Below the pieces are notes generated by a model, which saw only the letters and a list, made by a program, of their open reading frames with translations, was not told the origin of the DNA and searched no databases. Below, in pieces: positions 27,063 through 35,517 of a stretch of 64,000 bases of DNA (the first letter of the stretch is position 1; every line of letters begins with the position of its first letter). Source of the DNA: an uncultured Muribaculaceae bacterium (GTDB taxonomy: Bacteria; Bacteroidota; Bacteroidia; Bacteroidales; Muribaculaceae); NCBI GenBank assembly GCA_944321875.1, contig CALUMX010000008.1, forward strand, positions 1 to 64,000. Reading direction: 5' to 3'. Both the position numbers and the translations under genes were made by a program.

Positions 27063-29093
27063 TTAATTTAAACGGCCTCTCATCCTTTTCAGCACGTTAT
27101 AGGACGATACGATACCCAACTCTCCGGCCCGGCTGAGGTCTGCGACACCCTTATCCATGTTACCCATCCGCAGATAGGCAATGCCGCGATTATAGTAGGC
27201 CTGACCGAAATCCGGTTTGATGGAAATAGCACTCGTATAGCAACTGATTGCCGCCGTATAGTCATTCTGATTATAATACAGATTTCCTTTGTTGAAATAT
27301 GCATAAATCAGCTTCGGAGACAATTCAACCACCTTGTCAAAGTCGGCTACCACCGACTGCAAGGCTGCCTGTTCGAGCAATCTCTTCGCCTCTTTCTCCT
27401 GACCGCCGTTATCGCCGGCCATTCCATCGGCCATCATCTCAAAATAGCGGGCATTGGCACGGGCGAAGTATGCCAGCACGAAATTAGGACTCAATGCAAT
27501 CGCATCCGTAAAATCGGAAATAGCCGCATCATAGTCTTTCACCAGCATGAAGCTAAGACCACGTCCGAAATAATCGACAGCTCTCTTCGAGTCATTTCCT
27601 AATAAACTCGTATAGTGTCGGATTAGTTCAAACTGCGTCTCAATGTCACGCTCCGACAATTGAGAATTGACGTTTGTAATGTATAACTTGTCACGCAAGT
27701 AATAGCTTGAGTTCAATTCATCTATTTCCTTTTGATAGAACGCATTCTCACGAAGCTCCGTCGGCTTGTCATAGTAAGACAGAATATACAAGCCTTCGAT
27801 TTCAATAGCGAACTCATAATTCTGAACCTTACCTCTGTACTTATTGTCATATTCCGGCTTGACGGCATTCTCGTTTTTCACGACAACAAGCGACTGGAAT
27901 TTCTTAATCACATCCTCTGGAGTTTCCTCTTCCTTTTCTCCATCATTTTTCCCGGCATTATCAGCAATCGCGTGACGTTTCAACTCCTGTTCTTTCTGCA
28001 TTTTCCGCATCTTGTTGTAGTCACGCTCGCCACCGGCCATGTCGCCCATCAAGCGCTTGCTCTCACTTCTTGCAAAATAGACCATCGGCAAATAGGGATA
28101 AGCCTCCAGCACCTTGTCAAAATCGGCAATTGACTTCTGGTATTCCTTAATATCCTGATATAAGACACCACGGTTATACAATGCCTGATAATTCTCCGGC
28201 TCTCGACTGAGGACAAAGCTGAAATCCTCAATAGCCTTGTTGACATCGCCTACCTCCATTTTCAAAAGAGCACGGTTGAAGTGCGCCGGCACATTCCCCG
28301 GGTCCAATCCAATGGCATAGTCAAAGTCGGACATCGCGCCAAAATAGTCATCAACCTTATAGCGAAGGAAAGCCCTGTTTACAAACAGGTCGGCTTTCTT
28401 CGGCTCCAACTTGATGGCCCGGTCCATATCGGCAATGGCTTTGGGGTAATCCTTGTTTTTAGACATTTCAATATCGGCACGCATCAGATAGGCACCGACA
28501 TTATTCTCGTTTAAGGAAATACATTTATTCAAATCCTCGTAGGCTGCCACCGTATCCTTCATCATGACATTCAACTGCGCCCGCCCCAAATAAGCGTTGT
28601 CATATTTCGGGAAAAGCGACAACAACTTATCGAACGTTTGCTTCGAACTGTCATAATCCTTCAGATTCTGCTGGGCAATAGCTTTGTTCAACAGGAAAAA
28701 CTTATTTTCCGGCAGGTATTTCAAACCCTTGTCGTAATCAGCCACAGCACCCGCATAATCACCAGTAGACAATCTGGACAACGCCCTTACCTCATAGGCG
28801 TCGACAAGAAACGGATTTCTCTCAATCGTCAACGAGCAGTCAGCCTCCGCTCCCTTATAGTCCTCCAGATAGAATTTAGCCAAACCTCTGAAGAAGTAAG
28901 GCTCCGCCATATATGGACGCGATTTTATGACCTGATTAAAATACTGAATCGACAAAATATAATCCTCAAAATACAAGGCGTTCTTTCCGATGGTAAAAAC
29001 CCGCTCAGCATCCAGCTGGCCAAAACAATTGAAAGCGGAGGATGCGAGCAGTCCTATAAATAATAAAACCTTAAATGCTATCTTTTTTATCAT
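27063..29093 (-). CDS. Exported tetratricopeptide-repeat protein
   Basis: The 676-aa protein has a signal peptide (about 1-25, ending CFG). At least ten TPR units follow, for example YFEDYILSIQYFNQVIKSRP, LSTGDYAGAVADYDKGLKYL, YYNQNDYTAAISCYTSAISI and AYYNRGIAYLRMGNMDKGVA. A charged linker (~375-440, with KNDGEKEEETPEDVIKKF) separates the N-terminal repeats from a second block. It has no catalytic motif and is presumably a periplasmic scaffold or assembly factor. It has a full promoter at 29114-29143. It lies upstream of thrS, with a separate thrS promoter between. Confidence 0.87.
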   Translation of the reverse strand: MIKKIAFKVLLFIGLLASSAFNCFGQLDAERVFTIGKNALYFEDYILSIQYFNQVIKSRPYMAEPYFFRGLAKFYLEDYKGAEADCSLTIERNPFLVDAYEVRALSRLSTGDYAGAVADYDKGLKYLPENKFFLLNKAIAQQNLKDYDSSKQTFDKLLSLFPKYDNAYLGRAQLNVMMKDTVAAYEDLNKCISLNENNVGAYLMRADIEMSKNKDYPKAIADMDRAIKLEPKKADLFVNRAFLRYKVDDYFGAMSDFDYAIGLDPGNVPAHFNRALLKMEVGDVNKAIEDFSFVLSREPENYQALYNRGVLYQDIKEYQKSIADFDKVLEAYPYLPMVYFARSESKRLMGDMAGGERDYNKMRKMQKEQELKRHAIADNAGKNDGEKEEETPEDVIKKFQSLVVVKNENAVKPEYDNKYRGKVQNYEFAIEIEGLYILSYYDKPTELRENAFYQKEIDELNSSYYLRDKLYITNVNSQLSERDIETQFELIRHYTSLLGNDSKRAVDYFGRGLSFMLVKDYDAAISDFTDAIALSPNFVLAYFARANARYFEMMADGMAGDNGGQEKEAKRLLEQAALQSVVADFDKVVELSPKLIYAYFNKGNLYYNQNDYTAAISCYTSAISIKPDFGQAYYNRGIAYLRMGNMDKGVADLSRAGELGIVSSYNVLKRMRGRLN

Positions 29094-29113
29094 AACAAAA
29101 CGCTTGAGCGGTA

Positions 29114-29143
29114 CAAAAGTAATGCAATTTCACCAATTATCAA
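29114..29143 (-). promoter_or_regulatory. Promoter of the TPR protein gene
   Basis: On the minus strand TTG (29143-29141), a 19-nt spacer and TACTTTTG (29121-29114) match the consensus. The start would be close to 29107, leaving a leader of only about 14 nt before the ATG at 29093. Confidence 0.7.
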
Positions 29144-29249
29144 CATTCATTTTTACCGAAAACAAGTATTTGAAGATTCATTAACGCTCCCTTCCCGCCA
29201 ATTCCCGCAGTCTATTCGCCCTACGGCTTCCCGAAAAAGGCATCCATTG

Positions 29250-29278
29250 CCCGACCACCCACAGCCGCCCAACGGCCC
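29250..29278 (-). other. Potential G-quadruplex motif in a divergent intergenic region
   Basis: Four GGG tracts occur on the minus strand (29278-29276, 29270-29268, 29260-29258, 29252-29250) with loops of 5, 7 and 5 nt, satisfying G3N1-7. It sits between the divergent promoters of the TPR gene and ndh within a 312-bp spacer that is G-poor on the plus strand and otherwise shows no gene. Confidence 0.5.
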
Positions 29279-29335
29279 GAAAACCTTTAATACCAATTCT
29301 TTCAATCTAAATTTCGCCATTCGGCGATTTTTCCG

Positions 29336-29343
29336 TATCTTTG
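29336..29343 (+). promoter_or_regulatory. -7 element of ndh
   Basis: TATCTTTG is a full -7 match, 63 nt before the ATG at 29406. TTTCG at 29312 is a partial -33 candidate. Confidence 0.55.
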
Positions 29344-29405
29344 TTACCATATTTATATAGGTCAGGTATATTAATAATTTAACTCTGTTTTAGGTAACAA
29401 CTTTT

Positions 29406-30677
29406 ATGGAAAATCAGCAGCACATAGTGATTATCGGAGGCGGATTCGCCGGTTTAAACTTAGCCAAGAAACTCGACAAATCTAAATTTAAAATCACCAT
29501 TCTTGACAAGAACAACTTCCACAGTTTTCCCCCGCTGTTCTATCAGATAGCATCCTCCGGATTGGAACCGAGCAGCATCTCCTTCCCTTTCCGCCGCGAA
29601 ATGAGGAAAATGAAGAATACCCATTTCCACTATGGCGCCGTACTGAAAGTGGATACCGAAAACTCAATCATCCACACGCAATTCGAAGAAATCAAATACG
29701 ACAAGCTTGTCATTGCCACAGGCACGACCAACAACTTCTTCAACCAACCGCAACTCAAGGAAAAGGTCCACACACTGAAATCAACCGCTGAGGCCATCCG
29801 TCTGAGAAATGAAATCCTTGACCGGTTGGAACGCGCCTGCATCACGACCGACAGCGAGCGCCGCAAACAGTTGCTCAGCTTTGTCGTAGTGGGTGGCGGA
29901 CCGACAGGTGTGGAAATCGCCGGTGCTTTAGGCGAAATGAAGCGCTACATTCTCCAACGTGAATATCCGGAAATCAGCAAGGACGACGTGCGCGTTATCC
30001 TCATTGAGGGGACAGACCGTTTTCTCCGTACAATGAGCGAACGGGCATCGGCCGACGCAGCCAACTACCTCGGCCACCTGATGATTGAGACACGTCTGAA
30101 CTGCCTGATGGAATCGTACGAGAACAACATTCTCCATCTTTCCAATGGAGAGGACATCTATTGCGAAACGCTCATCTGGACAGCCGGCGTAACCGGTAAT
30201 GTCATCAAGGGCATGAACCCGGACTCCATCGCCCGTGGCTGCCGCTACATCATCGACGACAGCTATCGAGTAAAAGGATACGACAACATCTACGCCATCG
30301 GCGACATCGCGTTTCTGTCCGACACTCAATATCCCAACGGATACCCACAAGTCGCACAGGTGGCAATACAACAGGCCAAGCACCTCGCCTCTCAACTGAA
30401 CGGACAACCCGTCTCCAAATTTGTCTACAACGACAAAGGCTCAATGGCTACCGTAGGTAGAAACCGTGCCGTGTGCGACCTTAATTTCACCTACATGTAC
30501 GGCCGTCCTGCCTGGCTCACATGGATGTTTATTCACCTGATTTCAATCTTGGGCATGCGTAACAAAGTCAATGTACTGATTAACTGGATTTGGGCATACC
30601 TCTTCTACAGCACATCCCTACGCTTACTGCTCCGCCCTGTTAAATATCCAATCCGGAAACACTGGATTGACGAATAA
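29406..30677 (+). CDS. ndh: Type II NADH dehydrogenase (NDH-2)
   Basis: This 423-aa flavoprotein transfers electrons from NADH to quinone without pumping ions. It has two Rossmann folds: FAD-binding IIGGGFAGLNLAKKL (9-23) and NAD-binding VVVGGGPTGVEIAGAL (~160-175), plus the second FAD motif YAIGDIAFL. The C-terminus (WMFIHLISILGMRNKVNVL and WAYLFYSTSLRLLLRP) forms the amphipathic membrane anchor of this family. Distinct from the nqr complex in the same window, it offers a non-energy-conserving route for NADH. The next gene starts 22 bp after it. Confidence 0.93.
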   Translation: MENQQHIVIIGGGFAGLNLAKKLDKSKFKITILDKNNFHSFPPLFYQIASSGLEPSSISFPFRREMRKMKNTHFHYGAVLKVDTENSIIHTQFEEIKYDKLVIATGTTNNFFNQPQLKEKVHTLKSTAEAIRLRNEILDRLERACITTDSERRKQLLSFVVVGGGPTGVEIAGALGEMKRYILQREYPEISKDDVRVILIEGTDRFLRTMSERASADAANYLGHLMIETRLNCLMESYENNILHLSNGEDIYCETLIWTAGVTGNVIKGMNPDSIARGCRYIIDDSYRVKGYDNIYAIGDIAFLSDTQYPNGYPQVAQVAIQQAKHLASQLNGQPVSKFVYNDKGSMATVGRNRAVCDLNFTYMYGRPAWLTWMFIHLISILGMRNKVNVLINWIWAYLFYSTSLRLLLRPVKYPIRKHWIDE

Positions 30678-30699
30678 TTAATTTTTTAATTCACAGACT

Positions 30700-31554
30700 A
30701 TGAGAAAAACGTCATTCATACTGATGCTCGCAGCGAGTGCCTTGCTCCCATCCTGCGGCATTCTCCAAGGAAACAAAGCCATCAAGGCTGAAGTCAGCAT
30801 ACCCGACAATGCCAAAAAGAGAATGGACAAGACACTCAAAAAAGACCAGGCCAACCTGCTGTATGGAGAATGGATTATCCTGTCAGCCTTCGGTCAGGAA
30901 ACCGACGGCAGCGAGGACCTTCCATTCCTGCAATTCAATGCCTCCGACAAGAAAATTTACGGCAATATCGGACTGAACATCGTGAATGCCAACTACTCCA
31001 CCGCTCACGACTCTCTGTCGATTCGCAACATCATCACTACTATGATGTCATCCGAATTCGACATGCAGGAGAGCCTCATCAACCGCGCTTTGAACGAAGC
31101 GACGCACTATGAGATACAGAACAAGCAAGGACAACGCTATCTGGACATAACCAATAGCAGCGATTCTGTGGTGCTTCACCTTAAGCGCCACAATGCCGAC
31201 GTTATTTCCGGCGCATGGAAAGTGCTGACCATCGAAGGCAAAAGCGTGGAGGAATATCCTATCCAGCTGGTTATCGACGTGCCGGAACTGAGAATACACG
31301 GCAACGCCGGCTGCAATATCATCAACGGCATCATCGGACTGGACAGGAAAAAAGACTGGTTCATCCAATTCCACAGCCTGATGGCTACGCGTATGATGTG
31401 CGACCCCAAGACGATGGCCGTCGAACGCGACTTGATGGTAGCGTTGGAGGAAGTGGAAATCATCAAGATGATTGACGGCAATACTTGCTCACTTCTCGAC
31501 AAGAACCGTAACGAGGTTCTTGCGCTTAAGAAAATTGACTTTTCCGCTGAATAG
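30700..31554 (+). CDS. META-domain lipoprotein
   Basis: The 284-aa protein has a lipoprotein signal with lipobox LLPSC (Cys19). Two META/HslJ-like units follow: a degenerate one (~50-150, LYGEWIILSAF and YGNIGLNIVNANY) and a canonical one (~165-280) with GAWKVLTIEGK, HGNAGCNIINGIIG and MATRMMCDP. META domains are linked to heat-shock and novobiocin-resistance lipoproteins, but the biochemical role is unknown. It lies between ndh and uvrB. Confidence 0.85.
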   Translation: MRKTSFILMLAASALLPSCGILQGNKAIKAEVSIPDNAKKRMDKTLKKDQANLLYGEWIILSAFGQETDGSEDLPFLQFNASDKKIYGNIGLNIVNANYSTAHDSLSIRNIITTMMSSEFDMQESLINRALNEATHYEIQNKQGQRYLDITNSSDSVVLHLKRHNADVISGAWKVLTIEGKSVEEYPIQLVIDVPELRIHGNAGCNIINGIIGLDRKKDWFIQFHSLMATRMMCDPKTMAVERDLMVALEEVEIIKMIDGNTCSLLDKNRNEVLALKKIDFSAE

Positions 31555-31567
31555 CGTCATTTAAGAA

Positions 31568-33640
31568 ATGGATTTCAAACTGCAATCCCCCTATCAGCCT
31601 ACCGGCGACCAACCGCAGGCCATCGAGCAGCTCTGCCAAGGCATCCGGGACGGCGTACCCAGCCAGACCCTGTTAGGCGTAACAGGGTCCGGAAAGACGT
31701 TTACCATGGCCAACGTCATCGAACGCGTCAACCGTCCCACCCTGATTCTTTCTCACAACAAAACCCTGGCAGCACAGCTCTACTCGGAGTTCAAGTCGTT
31801 TTTCCCACAAAACGCGGTACACTATTTTGTGTCATACTACGACTACTACCAGCCGGAAGCCTACATCCCGTCGTCCGACAAATACATCGAGAAAGACTTG
31901 ATGATTAACGACGAGATTGACCGTCTCCGCCTGGCCGCCACCACGGCTCTGCTCTCCGGCCGCCGTGACGTCATCATTGTGTCCTCCGTATCCTGCCTTT
32001 ACGGCATCGGCAATCCCGAAGATTTCGACAAAAACGTCATTGAGATTAAGGTGGGACAGATGATTTCAAGGAATGCCCTGCTCCGCAACCTGGTCGACTC
32101 GCTCTATTCCCGCAACGAGATGGAGCTTGGCCGCGGCCAGTTCCGCGTAAAGGGCGACACCGTCGACCTCTACCTCGCGTATGAGGAAATCATCATCCGC
32201 ATCATCTTTTGGGGCGACGAGATTGAATCCATCACAGCCATCAACCCTCACACAATGGAAATTGAGGCCGAACTGGACGGTTACAAAATCTTCCCGGCCA
32301 ACATTTTCGTCACGACAAAAGAACGTACAGCCTCTGCCATCGGGCAAATCGAAATTGACCTCGGGAAACGAGTGGAAATGTTCCGCAACGAAGGCCGCGA
32401 CACAGAAGCCAACCGCCTCTATGAACGTGTCACCTACGATGTGGAAATGATTCGCGAAGTGGGTTATTGCTCCGGCATTGAGAATTATTCCCGCTATTTC
32501 GACGGCCGTCAGCCAGGCGTGCGTCCATTCTGCCTGCTCGACTATTTTCCGAAGGACTATCTCACCATAATCGACGAGAGTCACGTGACCATTCCACAAA
32601 TCCGTGCCATGTACGGTGGTGACATCTCCCGAAAAATGAACCTCGTCGAATACGGCTTCCGCCTTCCAGCAGCCATCGACAACCGCCCGCTCAAATTTGA
32701 GGAATTCGAGGAAGCTACCCACCAGACGATTTATGTGAGTGCCACTCCGGCTGATTATGAGCTGGCAAAGTCGGAAGGTATCGTCGTTGAGCAACTTATC
32801 CGTCCGACAGGATTGCTGGACCCGAAAATTCTCGTACGGCCGTCACGCGGACAGATTGATGATTTGCTGGAAGAAATCAACCTCCGCATCGAGCGCCACG
32901 AACGCGTTCTTGTCACCACTTTGACCAAACGCATGGCCGAAGAGCTGACCACCTACCTCACAAAATTGAATATTAGTTGTGCCTATATCCACTCCGATGT
33001 CGACACAATGGACCGCATACAGATTCTCGACAGTCTGAGAGCCGGAGAAATTGACGTACTGATTGGTGTCAACCTCCTTCGTGAGGGCCTTGACCTGCCG
33101 GAAGTATCACTGGTTGCCATCATCGACGCCGACAAGGAAGGTTTTCTCCGTTCCCATCGCTCGTTGACGCAGACTGTCGGACGTGCCGCACGTAATCTGA
33201 ACGGTACAGTTATTATGTACGCCGACAAGATAACCGACTCCATGCGCCAGACCATCGACGAGACGGAGCGCCGACGGGCTATTCAATTGAAATACAACGA
33301 AGAGAACGGCATTACCCCACAAGCAATTGTCAAGGAGCGTACACCGATTATCGGACACGAGCCGAAAGAACGCATCACCGACATACGACTTGCTGCGCCC
33401 GAAAAGGCATCCATGCCCAAAATCGACATCAAGAGCCCATATAAAGAATTTCATCCTCAATCGAACATTGCTGCCGATCCGGTTGTTAACTATATGTCTA
33501 AGGACAATTTGGTCAAAGCCATCGAAAAAGCACGGATGGACATGATTGAGGCCGCCAAAAACATGGACTTCCTTTCTGCCGCGCAACTTCGGGATGAGAT
33601 GCTGAGAATGGAGGACAAACTAAAAGAAATGAACGAATGA
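31568..33640 (+). CDS. uvrB: Excinuclease ABC subunit B
   Basis: The 690-aa damage-verification helicase of nucleotide excision repair. It begins FKLQSPYQPTGDQPQAIEQL, with Walker A GVTGSGKTF, the beta-hairpin region YYDYYQPEAYIPSSDKYIEKD, helicase motif QTVGRAARN, and the C-terminal UvrC-interacting UVR motif (AAKNMDFLSAAQLRDEML). It overlaps the next gene by 4 bp (ATGA), so translation is coupled. Confidence 0.98.
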   Translation: MDFKLQSPYQPTGDQPQAIEQLCQGIRDGVPSQTLLGVTGSGKTFTMANVIERVNRPTLILSHNKTLAAQLYSEFKSFFPQNAVHYFVSYYDYYQPEAYIPSSDKYIEKDLMINDEIDRLRLAATTALLSGRRDVIIVSSVSCLYGIGNPEDFDKNVIEIKVGQMISRNALLRNLVDSLYSRNEMELGRGQFRVKGDTVDLYLAYEEIIIRIIFWGDEIESITAINPHTMEIEAELDGYKIFPANIFVTTKERTASAIGQIEIDLGKRVEMFRNEGRDTEANRLYERVTYDVEMIREVGYCSGIENYSRYFDGRQPGVRPFCLLDYFPKDYLTIIDESHVTIPQIRAMYGGDISRKMNLVEYGFRLPAAIDNRPLKFEEFEEATHQTIYVSATPADYELAKSEGIVVEQLIRPTGLLDPKILVRPSRGQIDDLLEEINLRIERHERVLVTTLTKRMAEELTTYLTKLNISCAYIHSDVDTMDRIQILDSLRAGEIDVLIGVNLLREGLDLPEVSLVAIIDADKEGFLRSHRSLTQTVGRAARNLNGTVIMYADKITDSMRQTIDETERRRAIQLKYNEENGITPQAIVKERTPIIGHEPKERITDIRLAAPEKASMPKIDIKSPYKEFHPQSNIAADPVVNYMSKDNLVKAIEKARMDMIEAAKNMDFLSAAQLRDEMLRMEDKLKEMNE

Positions 33641-35508
33641 CCACGGAAATTCAACAACATAGAAAAAACACCTGGCTTCCAACAACCAAAAAGGAATTGG
33701 AACGCCTGGGGTGGGATTATCTTGACGTAATCCTGTTTTCCGGCGATGCCTATATCGACCACCCCTCCATGGGATGCGCCGTAATCGGCCGTTTGCTCGA
33801 AGCCCACGGCTATCGGGTGGCAATCGTGCCTCAACCCAACTGGCAGGACGACCTGCGCGATTTCAAGAAATTAGGGAAACCCCGCCTGTTCTTCGGTGTT
33901 TCGGCCGGAGCGATGGACTCAATGGTCAACCACTACACGGCAGCCCGCCGTCGCAGAAGCGACGATGCCTACACGCCCAACGGACGTGCCGGCGCGCGCC
34001 CGGACTACCCGACCATCAAATACACCTCCATACTTAAAAGCATCTACCCTGACGTACCGGTCATTGCCGGAGGCATCGAGGCATCCCTCCGACGCCTTTC
34101 CCACTATGATTATTGGGCAGACTGCCTCAAGCCGTCCATTCTGCTTGACTGCAAGGCTGACCTGCTGGTTTACGGTATGGGAGAACGCCCCATTCTGGAA
34201 ATAGCCCGCCGTATTGCCGACGGAGAAGACATCCGCCAAATCGACGACGTCATGCAGACGGCAGTAATTCGCCCAGCAAAGGAAATACCGGCAGATTCCG
34301 ACGAAGACCTGGTGCTTTATTCGTTTGAAGAATGCATGAAGGACAAGCGCAAGCAGGCCTCCAACTTCAAACACATTGAAATAGAATCCAACAAGTGGCA
34401 TGGCAAAACCATCTGGCAACGGCACGGAGACAAAGCGGTAAAAGTCAACCGTATGTTCCCGCCGATGACAGAAGAGGAAATTGACGCATCGTTCGACCTC
34501 CCGTTCACACGCCTGCCTCACCCGAAATACAATGGCAAGCGCATCCCGGCCTATGAGATGATTCGCCATTCAGTCAACATGCACCGTGGGTGTTTCGGAG
34601 GCTGCGCGTTCTGCACCATCTCTGCCCACCAGGGCAAGTTTATCGCTTCCCGAAGCAAGGCATCCATTTTGAAAGAGGTGGAACAGATAACCCGGATGGA
34701 GGATTTTAAGGGATATATTTCCGACTTGGGTGGACCGTCTGCCAACATGTACGCCATGCATGGCAAAGACCTTTCCATTTGTCAGAAATGCCTCCGTCCC
34801 TCATGCCTGCATCCCCGCCCCTGCAAGAACCTCAACAACGACCACCGGCCGTTGCTTGACGTGTATCATGCCGTCGACGCGTTGCCAGCCATCAAGAAAT
34901 CGTTCATCGGCAGCGGCGTCCGCTATGACTTGGCGATGGCGACCCACAGCGACCCTAAAGTTAATCAGGCCAACGCAAAGTACATCCGCGAACTGATTAC
35001 CGACCATGTTTCCGGCCGTTTGAAAGTAGCGCCGGAACACACCTCTGATGCGGTTCTGGACTGCATGCGCAAACCCTCATTCGACCTGTTCTATCGGTTT
35101 AAGGACATTTTTGATGATTTAAACAAGAAACTGAATCTGCGCCAGCAGCTGATTCCCTATTTCATTTCATCACATCCTGCCTGTCATGAGGCAGACATGG
35201 CCGAATTGGCAATCATAACCAAAAACCTCGATTTCAGGTTGGAACAGGTACAGGACTTCACTCCGACACCAATGACGCTGTCAACGGAAATTTACTACAC
35301 AGGCATACACCCCTATACCGGAGAACGGGTATATGCAGCCCGTACCCCCGAAGAGAAGCTCAACCAGCGGAAATACTTCTTCTGGTACAAACCGGAATAT
35401 GCGAGTGAAATCCGACGCTCACTGCTCTCCATGCACAGGCGCGACCTGATTGACAAGCTTTTCCATAATCACGCAAAAAACAATAAGTTTCACAAACCTA
35501 TAAAATAA
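33637..35508 (+). CDS. ygiQ: YgiQ-family radical SAM protein
   Basis: The 623-aa protein matches YgiQ: an N-terminal B12-binding-like region (LGWDYLDVILFSGDAYIDHPSMG), the UPF0313/DUF3362 architecture, and the radical SAM cluster C-x3-C-x2-C at Cys319, Cys323 and Cys326 (GCFGGCAFCTI). The C-terminal segment includes KYFFWYKPEY. The reaction is unknown. The ATG overlaps the uvrB stop, so it is translated from the uvrB message, though a link to DNA repair is only positional. Confidence 0.93.
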   Translation: MTTEIQQHRKNTWLPTTKKELERLGWDYLDVILFSGDAYIDHPSMGCAVIGRLLEAHGYRVAIVPQPNWQDDLRDFKKLGKPRLFFGVSAGAMDSMVNHYTAARRRRSDDAYTPNGRAGARPDYPTIKYTSILKSIYPDVPVIAGGIEASLRRLSHYDYWADCLKPSILLDCKADLLVYGMGERPILEIARRIADGEDIRQIDDVMQTAVIRPAKEIPADSDEDLVLYSFEECMKDKRKQASNFKHIEIESNKWHGKTIWQRHGDKAVKVNRMFPPMTEEEIDASFDLPFTRLPHPKYNGKRIPAYEMIRHSVNMHRGCFGGCAFCTISAHQGKFIASRSKASILKEVEQITRMEDFKGYISDLGGPSANMYAMHGKDLSICQKCLRPSCLHPRPCKNLNNDHRPLLDVYHAVDALPAIKKSFIGSGVRYDLAMATHSDPKVNQANAKYIRELITDHVSGRLKVAPEHTSDAVLDCMRKPSFDLFYRFKDIFDDLNKKLNLRQQLIPYFISSHPACHEADMAELAIITKNLDFRLEQVQDFTPTPMTLSTEIYYTGIHPYTGERVYAARTPEEKLNQRKYFFWYKPEYASEIRRSLLSMHRRDLIDKLFHNHAKNNKFHKPIK

Positions 35509-35517
35509 CTTTTTATC

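Noticed and set aside
32066..32794. 242-codon open frame antisense to uvrB
   Set aside because: It is a shadow frame of uvrB; Val/Phe/Asp-rich with no motif.
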